From positions 310,001 through 374,000 of the forward strand of contig DLGJ01000008.1 in NCBI GenBank assembly GCA_002482645.1: DNA of 64,000 bases, given 5' to 3'. Origin of the DNA: Hyphomicrobiaceae bacterium UBA7697. GTDB lineage: Bacteria; Pseudomonadota; Alphaproteobacteria; Rhizobiales; Methyloligellaceae. Below are positions 36,580 to 45,622 of this stretch, in pieces. How positions within the stretch are numbered: the stretch's first letter is position 1; each line of letters opens with the position of its first letter. The notes beneath the pieces are model-generated. The model searched no databases and had not been told where the DNA came from. It saw nothing but the letters and a program-made list of their open reading frames with translations. The position numbers and the translations under genes are program-made.

Positions 36580-37230
36580 ATGAGCACTTCGACGGTCGGG
36601 GAATCAGGGGCACAAAGGGTCCGGCTTCGGACCGAGCCACAGGCCGATCGACCGAAGATTCTCGAAGAGCGCCGCCGGTTCAAACGGATCGACGTTTCGC
36701 TCGGCGGGCGCTTCATGGGCGAGAAGACCGAGGACGAGTATCCTTGCGAGGTCTTCAACATGTCGCCCGGAGGTATGGCCGTAAGGGCGCCGTTCTCTCC
36801 GCGAACGGGCGAACGGATCGTCGCCTATATCGAACATCTCGGCGGCCTGGAGGGCCGTGTCGCGCGGACTTTCGAGGGCGGCTTTGCGGTCGAATTCAAG
36901 ATCAGTTCCCGCAAACGCGAACGCATCGCCAATCTCCTCACCTGGTACAGCAGCGGCGGCCACGACGCCGACGACCGCGCGCATGAACGCTACGAGCCCC
37001 GCATCACAGCCCAGAAGCTGATACTCCCGAGCGGCGAGGTTCGGGACTGCCGTGTGATCGACGTATCCTTGAGCGGTGCATCGATCGCGATACGCCTTAA
37101 GCCGGAAATCGACTCGATGGTGATCCTCGGGCGCTTGCGCGGCCGCGTCGTCCGTCATCACGACAGGGGCTTTGCGATCCAATTCGTGTCCGTTCAAGAC
37201 CCCGACAATCTGGCGCGAACGTTCGGTTAG
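36580..37230 (+). CDS. Tandem PilZ-domain protein
   Basis: The 217-residue protein holds two PilZ domains, each with both parts of the cyclic-di-GMP-binding signature. Domain one has ERRRFKRI (RxxxR) and NMSPGGMAV (NxSxxG); domain two has HERYEPR (RxxxR) and DVSLSGASI (DxSxxG). So both could bind c-di-GMP. A GTG at 36547 would add eleven residues; the ATG at 36580 is preferred. It lies between PAS_5 and a cysteine peptidase gene. Confidence 0.9.
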   Translation: MSTSTVGESGAQRVRLRTEPQADRPKILEERRRFKRIDVSLGGRFMGEKTEDEYPCEVFNMSPGGMAVRAPFSPRTGERIVAYIEHLGGLEGRVARTFEGGFAVEFKISSRKRERIANLLTWYSSGGHDADDRAHERYEPRITAQKLILPSGEVRDCRVIDVSLSGASIAIRLKPEIDSMVILGRLRGRVVRHHDRGFAIQFVSVQDPDNLARTFG

Positions 37231-37492
37231 ACTAACGGCCGAATAACCTTTCCCAATTCTTTAGCCGTCCGCACGCCTCCCCCGCCTCCGCGAGTGGGAG
37301 AAAAAACCGTTTATATTCAATGGGTAAGGCCAGCGGCAGCGATCTCCCTAAAAGTTCGGGTAACTAAGAACCTTCAGCTTTGGGTAGGCCCCGCTAAAAA
37401 TCTCCTACCGACAATACTTCAAAACTCAGGCTTTCCTTATCGGGATCGCAAAACGTTTCTGCGATAGTGCTCCCTAACAACAGGGGGACGCA

Positions 37493-38146
37493 ATGAAATA
37501 TTTTGTACTAGGGGCAGCATTTCTCATGTTTATTTCGTCGTTGCCAGCAGATGCGACAAATAACCATGCAATTTCACTCAAGACTCCGGCCGAACCGCAG
37601 AAGATGGTCTTCATGCAATCCTTCGGCGAAACCTTACCGCCCATCGGCTACGTGAACTTCTGTCAGGGCCGCAAGGACGAGTGCCGCCCGTCCAAGATGT
37701 TCGCCGACCGCATTCAGCTGACGCGCGCCAAGGCGGACGAGCTCCGCAACGTGAACCTCAGCGTCAACGAGGCCATCGCGCCGGTGACCGACATGGATCT
37801 CTACGGGGAGGTCGAAGTGTGGACCTATCCGGTGAAGAAGGGCGACTGCGAGGATTATGTCCTTCTCAAGCGCCGCATCCTGATCGAGCGCGGCTGGCCG
37901 GAGAGCGCCCTTCTCATCACGGTGGTCCGTGACGAGAACAACGAAGGCCACGCGGTCCTGACGGTTCGCACCGATCGCGGCGACTTCGTCCTCGATAACA
38001 AGCTGAACGAGGTCAAGAACTGGGCCGATACGCCCTACACCTTCGTGAAGCAGCAATCCGCCCGCAATCCACTGGTCTGGATCTCGCTTCTGCCGCCGGA
38101 CCTGACCCCGCAGCCGCAGATCTCGGCGTCGAACCGCCGCCAGTAA
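37493..38146 (+). CDS. Exported transglutaminase-like cysteine peptidase (BTLCP family)
   Basis: The 217-residue BTLCP-family protein has a signal peptide (FVLGAAFLMFISSLPADA) and the catalytic triad Cys-119 (GDCEDYVLLKRR), His-153 (NEGHAVLTV) and Asp-168 (FVLDNK). It is related to LapG, the periplasmic protease that releases adhesins from the surface under c-di-GMP control. The first 30 codons are AT-rich while the rest is GC-rich. A terminator at 38240-38279 ends the gene. Confidence 0.9.
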   Translation: MKYFVLGAAFLMFISSLPADATNNHAISLKTPAEPQKMVFMQSFGETLPPIGYVNFCQGRKDECRPSKMFADRIQLTRAKADELRNVNLSVNEAIAPVTDMDLYGEVEVWTYPVKKGDCEDYVLLKRRILIERGWPESALLITVVRDENNEGHAVLTVRTDRGDFVLDNKLNEVKNWADTPYTFVKQQSARNPLVWISLLPPDLTPQPQISASNRRQ

Positions 38147-38239
38147 CCCGCTTCGCCTCCTCATGTCCCCCTCGACGGGAGGCGTCCCCAAGGCTCGGTG
38201 GTAGTCCCCCAAGATCCCCACCAAACCGGGCCTTACTTC

Positions 38240-38279
38240 GAGCCGGTCCTCCCTAAAACGGAGACCGGCTCCTTCTTTA
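38240..38279 (+). terminator. Intrinsic terminator after the BTLCP gene
   Basis: GAGCCGGTC-CTCC pairs with GGAG-ACCGGCTC around a CTAAAAC loop, with one bulge, and is followed by CTTCTTT. It sits about 95 bases behind the BTLCP stop. The opposite-strand gene at 38294 also ends here, so the hairpin may serve both directions. Confidence 0.82.
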
Positions 38280-38293
38280 TCCGGGGCAGCGGC

Positions 38294-38611
38294 TTACAGC
38301 GATAGTACGATATCAAGCAACAGGCAGCCGATCAGGAGACTCCAGAACGCCGCCACGGCAGCCGACAATCCGAACCAGGCCTTCGGACGCGACTCCAGGA
38401 TCATCCCCCGCCAGGCGTTGCGCATCAGGATCTCGGGACCGGCCACGACACGCAGCAACACGCTGCCGATCGATGCCGAGAATGACCGATGCTCGACCAT
38501 GAAACGCAGCGGCTCGCCCGAGACGAGTTGCACGAAGCTCGACAGCACGCCCGCCGCGACAAATCCGACCGCAACCATGTAAGTGAAAACCAGTGCCTCG
38601 CCCATCGCCAT
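38294..38611 (-). CDS. Small conserved membrane protein
   Basis: The 105-residue protein has two or three membrane segments: LVFTYMVAVGFVAAGVLSSF at the N-terminus and AAVAAFWSLLIGCLLLDIVL at the C-terminus. A polar region lies between, holding RNAWRGMILESRPKAWF. It resembles a small unnamed family common in the Hyphomicrobiales. ATGs at 38611 and 38605 are both possible. Confidence 0.72.
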   Translation of the reverse strand: MAMGEALVFTYMVAVGFVAAGVLSSFVQLVSGEPLRFMVEHRSFSASIGSVLLRVVAGPEILMRNAWRGMILESRPKAWFGLSAAVAAFWSLLIGCLLLDIVLSL

Positions 38612-38717
38612 CCCCTCGGCGCCTCTCCATGAGAGACACCATAGCGAGACCGGCGCTGGCGCGGCCACTTATTCTTAACGACTGGTTAACGCTTGAACGA
38701 TCGTGGGGCGCTGCCCG

Positions 38718-38930
38718 TTATTGCAGGTCGAAATCCAGGATGGCCATCTGGAACTGGTAGGCGGTCTCGTCCTCGTCCTCGTCGTCGCGGAACAAGACGC
38801 CGATAAACTCGTCGCCGATATAGACCTCGGCGGAATCGTCCTTCTGCGGCCGCTGACGCACTTGGATATCCGCCAGACGGAACGTCTTCTGCAGATAGCT
38901 TTCGAGCTTCAGGATCTCGTCGCGTGTCAC
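38718..38930 (-). CDS. DUF3126 family protein
   Basis: The 70-residue protein matches DUF3126: TRDEILKLESYLQKTF, then VRQRPQKDDSAEVYIGDEFIGVLFRDDEDED. It is conserved next to cysE in alphaproteobacteria, and here cysE ends 26 bases upstream on the same strand, so the two are probably co-transcribed. Function is unknown. Confidence 0.88.
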   Translation of the reverse strand: MTRDEILKLESYLQKTFRLADIQVRQRPQKDDSAEVYIGDEFIGVLFRDDEDEDETAYQFQMAILDFDLQ

Positions 38931-38956
38931 TGCACTTGCCCCCTTCTTGAATCGCG

Positions 38957-39799
38957 CTAATAGCCTTCGTCGCGATGGACATCATCGCCCGAGACGTACT
39001 GATCCATGGCCAGCGCCGGCTCCGCGCACGTGTTTTCGCCGATATCCCGCGCGGGCACGCCCGCGACCGTCCTGCGGGGCGGAATGTCCTTGAGAACCAC
39101 GCTGCCGGCGGCGATGCGCGCGCAGTCGCCGACCTTGATATTGCCGAGGATCTTCGCGCCGGCCCCGATCATCACGCCGCGGCCGATCTTGGGATGCCGG
39201 TCCCCATGCTCGTTTCCCGACCCGCCGAGCGTGACGGCGTGAAGCAGCGAGCAATTGTCGCCCACGACGGCCGTTTCGCCGATGACGATGCCGGTCGCAT
39301 GATCGATCATGATCGAGCGGCCGATCCTGGCCGCAGGATGAATGTCGACCTGAAGGAAGCGCGACACCAGACTTTGAAGATAAAGAGCGAAATCCTTGCG
39401 TCCCGCGTTCCACAACCGGTGGCCGATGCGGTGGATCTGCAAGGCATGATAGCCCTTGAAATAGATCAACGGCTCGATGAGCCGGTCGCAGGCCGGATCG
39501 CGTTGCACCCAGGCCAAAGCGTCGGCGCGAAACTCTTCGCCGAGCGTGGGGTCCTCGTCGAGAATCTCATGGAATGTTTTGTGAATGAGACCCGGGTCGA
39601 GCACCGCGTGCTGCAGTCGCCGCGTCAGACGATGCAGGACGGCATCTTCGAAACGCGCGTGACTCAGAACAGACGCGTAAAGAAAACCGCCTAGCGCCGG
39701 TTCGGCCTTGCTGACCTCTTCGGCCTCGCGCCGGACCTGGCTCCAGACCGGGTCCCAACTTTCGACTTGCGGCTGCGCCGCGAGTACCGGCTTGTTCAT
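38957..39799 (-). CDS. cysE: Serine O-acetyltransferase
   Basis: CysE acetylates L-serine with acetyl-CoA, the first step of cysteine synthesis. The 280-residue protein has the N-terminal helical domain (WSQVRREAEEVSKAEPALGGFLYASVL) and a left-handed beta-helix built of hexapeptide repeats (HPAARIGRSIMIDHATGIVIGETAVVGDNCSLLHAVTLGG). The conserved HPKIGRGVMIGAGAKILGNIKVG follows. The ATG at 39799 has GAGG upstream; a TTG two codons earlier is less likely. Confidence 0.95.
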   Translation of the reverse strand: MNKPVLAAQPQVESWDPVWSQVRREAEEVSKAEPALGGFLYASVLSHARFEDAVLHRLTRRLQHAVLDPGLIHKTFHEILDEDPTLGEEFRADALAWVQRDPACDRLIEPLIYFKGYHALQIHRIGHRLWNAGRKDFALYLQSLVSRFLQVDIHPAARIGRSIMIDHATGIVIGETAVVGDNCSLLHAVTLGGSGNEHGDRHPKIGRGVMIGAGAKILGNIKVGDCARIAAGSVVLKDIPPRRTVAGVPARDIGENTCAEPALAMDQYVSGDDVHRDEGY

Positions 39800-39892
39800 G
39801 ATCAACCTCTGCGGAGCTCGTCTCGGTCGAGCCCCCGTAGCAGGATCGTTCCGCTTCGTCCAGCACGGCCGGGCGTCCGGCGCGTCAATGCG

Positions 39893-40645
39893 TCACGGAC
39901 GCGATGCCAGAAATTCAAGCACGCCTTGCTTGAACCGCGCGTCACCCACCGCCTTCATGTGATCGCGATCGGTAATCTCAAGAAATTGGGCATTCGGGAT
40001 CAATTCCGCAAGCGCGGCCCCAGATCCGCCGATCACGTCCTTACCGCCGACGGCCACGAGGACGGGAATCGTCAAGGCACCGAGCTTCTCCGCCGGAACC
40101 TTCTCGCGCGGTCCCCGCATACAGGCGGCAAGGGCCTTGAGATCGCTCTTGGTCTGCTCCGCAAACACGCGAAAGCTGCGCGCGGTATCGTTGGTCACGT
40201 CTTCCAGCCGCGGCGCCTCGAGGGCCGCCGCCAACGGGCCCGCCCCCACCATGCCCCGGACCATATTGATCCCGAGACCGCCGAAGACGATGCTGCGGAC
40301 CCGCTCGGGATGCGCGAATGCGAGGAACGCCGCGATACGCGCGCCCATGGAATAGCCGAGCACGTCGACCTTATCGATGCCGAGGCGATCCAGCAGGCGG
40401 ATCGCGTCCTCGGCCATCTCCGGTGCTCCGTAACGCGCCGGATCGTATAGCTTCTCGCTTTGACCGTGCCCGCGATTGTCGAGCGCAATCACGCGGCGGC
40501 CGTCCTCCGTCAGAGTCTTGACCCATTGCGGATCGACCCAATTCGTCGCGGCATTCGACGCAAAGCCGTGAATGAGCAGGATCGGCTCACCCTCGCCCTC
40601 GTCCAAATATGCGATGCGCACGCCGCCGGAATCGAAAGTTTGCAT
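39893..40645 (-). CDS. Alpha/beta hydrolase
   Basis: The 250-residue alpha/beta hydrolase has the oxyanion HG (LLIHGFASNAATNW), the nucleophile elbow GYSMGARIA, an Asp in AVGGKDVIGG and a His in ITDRDHMKAVG. No signal peptide is visible. The substrate cannot be inferred; pimeloyl-ACP esterase and haloperoxidase-like enzymes share this plan. It stands between cysE and the zinc-finger gene, with 76 bases to the latter's start on the opposite strand. Confidence 0.87.
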   Translation of the reverse strand: MQTFDSGGVRIAYLDEGEGEPILLIHGFASNAATNWVDPQWVKTLTEDGRRVIALDNRGHGQSEKLYDPARYGAPEMAEDAIRLLDRLGIDKVDVLGYSMGARIAAFLAFAHPERVRSIVFGGLGINMVRGMVGAGPLAAALEAPRLEDVTNDTARSFRVFAEQTKSDLKALAACMRGPREKVPAEKLGALTIPVLVAVGGKDVIGGSGAALAELIPNAQFLEITDRDHMKAVGDARFKQGVLEFLASRP

Positions 40646-40721
40646 TCTTTCACCTACCGCATTGGCTCAAGGATCACTATGCTGCCCGCCAAAGTCCTTC
40701 AATCGCAGGCGAACGGAACTC

Positions 40722-40985
40722 ATGGCTGAATCGCTCGTGCCCCATTTCGTGAACGACATAGGCGTCGGCCGGATCAAGATCGGCGTCAAGGAATTCCAGT
40801 GCATGGGCGCGTCTCCGCCTCAGGATCACCCGCACGTCTATCTGGACATGGGCAGCGACAACGAAATCGTCTGCCCCTATTGCTCGACGCTCTATGTCTA
40901 CGATGTCGCACTGGCACCCGCCGAAAGCGATCCGAAAGGTTGCGTCTACGTCGCGACGGCACCCGCAGGCGCCCCGGCGGCCTGA
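40722..40985 (+). CDS. CHCC-type zinc-finger protein
   Basis: The 87-residue protein has the zinc-finger pattern of PF10276: EFQCMGASPPQDHPHVYLDM, then EIVCPYCSTLYVYD (C-x8-H and CxxC). The family includes relatives of a complex I accessory subunit, but in bacteria its role is not established. It lies 12 bases ahead of the monooxygenase gene on the same strand. Confidence 0.85.
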   Translation: MAESLVPHFVNDIGVGRIKIGVKEFQCMGASPPQDHPHVYLDMGSDNEIVCPYCSTLYVYDVALAPAESDPKGCVYVATAPAGAPAA

Positions 40986-40997
40986 CATTTCTCGTCC

Positions 40998-42200
40998 ATG
41001 ACCGACCAGCGGCCAGTCCTGATCGCCGGAGGCGGCATTGGCGGGCTGACGGCCGCGATCGCGTTCGGCCGCGAGGCGATCGAATCCCACGTTCTCGAAC
41101 GCTCCGCCTTCGACAACGAGGCCGGTGCCGGAATCCAGCTCGGCCCCAATGCCAACCGGATTCTCGGTCCCTTGGGTGTCCTCGACGCACTCATGCCGAA
41201 GACGTTCCGCCCCGAAGCCGTCCGGCTTTTCGACGGCGTGAGCGGAAAGACGCTTGCAACCATGCCTCTGGGAGATAAGGCCGAACGCCGCTATGGCGCG
41301 CCGTACCTGACCGCGCATCGCGCCGATCTTCACGAAGCGCTCCGATCGGTGGCCGCCAGTGCAGGACATGTCACGCTCACGCCGAACTTCACCGTCGCAG
41401 ACATCGAGGACGGCGACGGTATCACTGTCGCCAGCCTCGATGGGTCCCGCGTGGAAGGCTCGGCGCTCGTGGGCGCGGACGGGATCTGGTCCACGGTTCG
41501 AAAATGGATCGCGCCCCAGGCTGGCCTCGCCTTCACCGGCGCGACGGCTTTCCGCAGCCTGCTGCCGCTCCACAGGCTTCCTCCGCCGTTCTCGGAGCCG
41601 ATCGTCGGGCTCTGGCTCGGTCCACGCACTCATCTCGTGCACTACCCGGTTCGCGGCGGCGAGGCGCTGAACGTCGTGGCGGTGACCGAAACGGGCCGCA
41701 AGGAAGATGGCTGGAACCGGTCGGCGGAAACCGGGACGGTGCGCGCCAACTTCACCCGCTGGTGCGAGACGGCCCAAGGCTTGATCGAGAGCGCCCAGAG
41801 CTGGCGCGCTTGGTCGCTCTTCTCCCTATCCGCTCTGCCGCATTGGCATCGCGGATCCGTCACCCTGCTTGGCGACGCGGCACACCCTGTCCTTCCTTAT
41901 CTCGCGCAAGGCGCGGCCCTCGCCATCGAGGACGCCGCCAAATTGGCTGGCCTCTGGGGCGGCGCGCGCGAGCGGCCCGCGCATGTTTTCGACGCCTTCG
42001 AGACGATTCGGCGTGCACGCGCCGAACGGGTCCGGCGCACATCCCAGCGGCTCGGGCGCGCCTACCATATGGGCGGCGCGGGCTTGGACAGCATGACCTT
42101 GGGCAGCATGGCCCGATTCGCGCGCAACGCCATTCTCGGCCTCCGTGGCGAGGACGCGACCTTGCGCGCATTCGACTGGCTCTACGGCGAGGGCCGCTGA
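40998..42200 (+). CDS. FAD-dependent monooxygenase (salicylate-hydroxylase-like)
   Basis: The 400-residue class A flavoprotein monooxygenase has the Rossmann motif VLIAGGGIGGLTAAIAF. The GAGIQLGPNANRIL and ADGIWSTVRK motifs follow, and SVTLLGDAAHPVLPYLAQGAALAIEDA binds the FAD ribityl and active site. It hydroxylates an aromatic or related substrate with NAD(P)H, but no catabolic neighbours point to a substrate. It may be co-transcribed with the zinc-finger gene. Confidence 0.87.
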   Translation: MTDQRPVLIAGGGIGGLTAAIAFGREAIESHVLERSAFDNEAGAGIQLGPNANRILGPLGVLDALMPKTFRPEAVRLFDGVSGKTLATMPLGDKAERRYGAPYLTAHRADLHEALRSVAASAGHVTLTPNFTVADIEDGDGITVASLDGSRVEGSALVGADGIWSTVRKWIAPQAGLAFTGATAFRSLLPLHRLPPPFSEPIVGLWLGPRTHLVHYPVRGGEALNVVAVTETGRKEDGWNRSAETGTVRANFTRWCETAQGLIESAQSWRAWSLFSLSALPHWHRGSVTLLGDAAHPVLPYLAQGAALAIEDAAKLAGLWGGARERPAHVFDAFETIRRARAERVRRTSQRLGRAYHMGGAGLDSMTLGSMARFARNAILGLRGEDATLRAFDWLYGEGR

Positions 42201-42408
42201 CCGTTCGCACACGGCACGCCCAACCCCCGCCGGGCAACGGGCGTTCCCGCATGTGGATTTTGCACCGCGCGGGCGGATTCTGGCGACTTTCGGCCTTGAT
42301 CCGACTATGTTTGGATGAGATCAAAATGCACCACTCTGGGCCTTGCCCGCCACCATTGGCGGTGGTCCTCCCCCAACCCCGGTAGAGACGAAGTCGGTAG
42401 CCCAACGG

Positions 42409-45267
42409 ATGCTTCTTGCCCTTGCGACGCTCACGCCATTTTTCGGCGCGCTGGTGCCCCTGCTGGCAGACCGTCTTGGGCGCAACCTCTGCGCCATCGC
42501 CACCGGCGCGGTCACCCTCACGGCGCTGCTGCTCGTGCTGTCGCACGCGCCATCGGTCTATAGCGGCGAAGTCCCAGCCTGGAGCGTGCCGTGGCTCCCG
42601 GCGCTCGGGCTTTCGTTCTCGTTCTTCCTCGACGGGCTCGGCCTCTTCTTCGCCGGGCTGATCCTCGGCATCGGCCTGCTGATCATTCTCTATGCGCGCT
42701 ACTATTTGAGCTCCAAGGATTCGCTCGGCGTCTTCTATTTCTATTTGCTGATGTTCCAAGGCGCGATGGTGGGGATCGTCCTCAGCGACAACATCCTCCT
42801 GCTGATCGTGTTCTGGGAGCTGACCAGTCTCACCTCGTTTCTGTTGATCGGCTTTTGGAACCATCTGCCGGAGTCCCGCCAAGGCGCGCGCATGGCGCTC
42901 GTGGTCACGGGCAGCGGCGGGCTGGCGCTGATCGCCGGAATGCTGATCCTGGGCCACATCGCCGGAAGCTACGAGATCACCGAGATTCTTCAGCGCGGCG
43001 AGGCGGTCCGCTCCTCGCCCCTGTTCCTGCCCGCTCTTCTTCTGATTCTCCTCGGGGCCTTCACGAAGTCCGCGCAGTTCCCATTCCATTTCTGGCTGCC
43101 GCACGCCATGGCGGCGCCGACGCCCGTCTCGGCCTATCTCCATTCCGCAACCATGGTGAAGGCGGGCCTCTTCTTGATGGCCCGGCTCTGGCCCGTGTTC
43201 GCGCCCGCGGACGCCTGGTTCTATATCGTTGCGCCGGCCGGTCTCATCACCATGCTCATCGGTGCCTGGATCGCCCTGTTCCGGGACGACCTGAAAGCGC
43301 TGCTCGCCTTCTCCACGGTCAGCCATCTCGGCCTGACGACGATGCTGTTCGGCCTCGCGACGCCGCTCGCCGCGGTCGCGGCCGTCTTTCACATCCTGAA
43401 CCACGCAACGTTCAAATGCGCGCTGTTCATGAGCGCGGGCATCGTCGACCACGAAGCCGGAACCCGCGACATCCGCCGCCTCGGCGGCCTTCTCACGCTC
43501 ATGCCGATCACGGCCACGCTCGCGTTCATCGCGTCGGCCTCCATGGCGGGCATTCCGTTCTTCAACGGATTCCTGTCCAAGGAGATGATGCTCGAGGAGG
43601 CGGCGCACACGGTCTATGCCGGACACGAATGGATCTTCCCCGCCCTGGCGACGCTCGCGGCACTGATCTCGGCGGCCTATTCCTATCGCTTCGCGATCTC
43701 GACGTTCCTCGGTCCCGTCCGGGGCGACTATCCCCACAAGCCCCACGATCCCCCGTTCGGCATGTGGCTGCCCGTCGCGATTCTCGCCGCGCTCGTCGTC
43801 GTCATCGGACTGTTTCCGGCGCTGACCGCGGGCCCGATCGTGGAACGGACCGCGTCCGCGGTCGTCGGCGGCGCGCTGCCCGAATACCATCTGGCGATCT
43901 GGCATGGGTTCACGCCGGCGCTTGTCTTGAGCGCCATCGCGCTCGCAGGCGGCGCCCTTCTGTTCATCTGCTACGGCTACGCCGACCAGCTCCGGCTCGT
44001 CTTCGCCGGCATGGATGCGAAGAGCGTCTACGACGCGGGCATATCCGGAATTGTCAGAGGCGCCCGCGCGTTCATTGTCGCGACGCATAACGGATCGTTT
44101 CCGCGCTATGCCGGCGTCACCCTGCTCACGATCCTCGCGGTCGGCGTCGCGGCCTTCTTCCAAGCGCCGCACGGTGCCGGGACCCGCCCCGTCATTCCCG
44201 GCGCGTTTCCCGCCTCGGCCGCCTGGATCGTCTTGGCGACCTTATGCATCTCGCTTCTGTTCTGGCACCAGAACCGGCTGCTGTCCCTCGTGCTGACGAG
44301 CGGCGTCGGCCTGATCGCCTCGCTGTTCTTCCTGCAGTTCTCGGCGCCGGACCTCGCCCTCACGCAGATCTCCGTCGACATCGTCACGACCATTCTTCTG
44401 CTGCTGGCGCTCAACCTCGTGCCGCAAAACTCACCCACCGAGACAAGCACCGGCGGCCGCTTCAGCCGCGGCCTTCTTGCATCCGCCGTCGGACTGGGCG
44501 TGGGCCTCCTCGCCTACGGCATCATGACCCGCGATTTCCAGACGATCTCCGACTATTACCTCGCCGAAGCGAAGCCCGGCGGCGGCGGCACCAATGTCGT
44601 CAACGTCATCCTCGTCGACTTCCGTGGCTTTGACACGTTCGGCGAGATCATCGTTCTCGGCATCGCGGCCATCACCATCTTCGCCCTGCTCGACAACGCC
44701 CTGCGCGGAGCCGCGGCGCGGACGCTGGCAACGATCCGCGATCGCGTGGAAAGCAAGAACGCCCATCCCATGATGCTCGTGATCGCGACCCGCGTCCTGT
44801 TTCCGCTGGCGCTCGTGGTCGCCACCTTCATCTTCTTGCGCGGCCACAACGAACCCGGCGGCGGCTTCATCGCCGGACTGATCGTCGCCATCGCGCTCAT
44901 CATGCAATATATCGCCAGCGGCTATAGCTGGGCGGCCGAACGCACCCGGCTCGACAGTCAGATCCTGATCGGAGCCGGGGTTCTCATCGCCGGTCTCACC
45001 GGCGTCGTGTCGCTGATCTTCGGCTGGCCCTTCCTCACCAGCACCTACACCCATGTGCATTTGCCGCTCCTGGGCGAATTCGAACTGGCGAGCGCCATGT
45101 CCTTCGATCTCGGCGTGTTTCTCGCCGTGGTCGGCGTCGTCATGCTTTCTCTGGCGCAGATCTCCCGCGTCGAGGCGCGCGCCGAAACGGACGCCGTTCC
45201 CGAAGGGCCGATGGACGTGCCCTTGAAGGACGGCCGCGTCGCCGGCTCGAACGACGGGGAGAACTGA
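42409..45267 (+). CDS. mrpA: Mrp Na+/H+ antiporter subunit A with fused B domain
   Basis: MrpA is the largest subunit of the multi-component Na+/H+ antiporter, homologous to NuoL. The 952-residue product has about 20 membrane helices, with the proton-channel signature KSAQFPFHFWLPHAMAAPTPVSAYLHSATMVKAG. Its last 130 residues resemble MrpB, including NEPGGGFIAGLIVAIALIMQYIA, so A and B are fused, as is common in proteobacteria. An ATG at 42409 is chosen over a TTG at 42343. It opens the mrpABCDEFG operon. Confidence 0.94.
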   Translation: MLLALATLTPFFGALVPLLADRLGRNLCAIATGAVTLTALLLVLSHAPSVYSGEVPAWSVPWLPALGLSFSFFLDGLGLFFAGLILGIGLLIILYARYYLSSKDSLGVFYFYLLMFQGAMVGIVLSDNILLLIVFWELTSLTSFLLIGFWNHLPESRQGARMALVVTGSGGLALIAGMLILGHIAGSYEITEILQRGEAVRSSPLFLPALLLILLGAFTKSAQFPFHFWLPHAMAAPTPVSAYLHSATMVKAGLFLMARLWPVFAPADAWFYIVAPAGLITMLIGAWIALFRDDLKALLAFSTVSHLGLTTMLFGLATPLAAVAAVFHILNHATFKCALFMSAGIVDHEAGTRDIRRLGGLLTLMPITATLAFIASASMAGIPFFNGFLSKEMMLEEAAHTVYAGHEWIFPALATLAALISAAYSYRFAISTFLGPVRGDYPHKPHDPPFGMWLPVAILAALVVVIGLFPALTAGPIVERTASAVVGGALPEYHLAIWHGFTPALVLSAIALAGGALLFICYGYADQLRLVFAGMDAKSVYDAGISGIVRGARAFIVATHNGSFPRYAGVTLLTILAVGVAAFFQAPHGAGTRPVIPGAFPASAAWIVLATLCISLLFWHQNRLLSLVLTSGVGLIASLFFLQFSAPDLALTQISVDIVTTILLLLALNLVPQNSPTETSTGGRFSRGLLASAVGLGVGLLAYGIMTRDFQTISDYYLAEAKPGGGGTNVVNVILVDFRGFDTFGEIIVLGIAAITIFALLDNALRGAAARTLATIRDRVESKNAHPMMLVIATRVLFPLALVVATFIFLRGHNEPGGGFIAGLIVAIALIMQYIASGYSWAAERTRLDSQILIGAGVLIAGLTGVVSLIFGWPFLTSTYTHVHLPLLGEFELASAMSFDLGVFLAVVGVVMLSLAQISRVEARAETDAVPEGPMDVPLKDGRVAGSNDGEN

Positions 45268-45268
45268 G

Positions 45269-45622
45269 GTGGAACTTCTCGTCGCCAGCGCCATAGGACT
45301 GATGACCGCCGCCGCGGTCTATCTCATCCTGCAACAGCGCACGTTCCCCATCGTCGTCGGCCTGACCCTGCTGTCCTATGCCGTCAACGTCTTCCTGTTT
45401 TCCTCCGGCCGGCTGATCGCGAATAAACCGCCGGTCATCTCCGATGCGGACGCCTACACCGATCCGCTGCCGCAAGCGCTCGTGCTGACGGCCATCGTCA
45501 TCTCGTTCGGCATGACCGCCTTGATCGTGGTCCTGGCGCTGCGCGGATTCCTCGAGACCGCGACCGACACCGCCGACCTGCCGGAAGACGAATTGCTGCG
45601 CGACATGGAGGACGACCGATGA
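45269..45622 (+). CDS. mrpC: Mrp antiporter subunit C
   Basis: The 117-residue protein is NuoK-like, with three membrane helices: LLVASAIGLMTAAAVYLILQ, VVGLTLLSYAVNVFLF and ALVLTAIVISFGMTALIVVLAL. It starts with a GTG two bases after the mrpA stop and overlaps mrpD by four bases, typical of this operon. The C-terminus is acidic (LPEDELLRDMEDD). Confidence 0.94.
   Translation: MELLVASAIGLMTAAAVYLILQQRTFPIVVGLTLLSYAVNVFLFSSGRLIANKPPVISDADAYTDPLPQALVLTAIVISFGMTALIVVLALRGFLETATDTADLPEDELLRDMEDDR

Noticed and set aside
41860..44172. 770-codon minus-strand frame
   Set aside because: It is antisense to the mrpA gene and consists of low-complexity Arg/Glu/Gly sequence.
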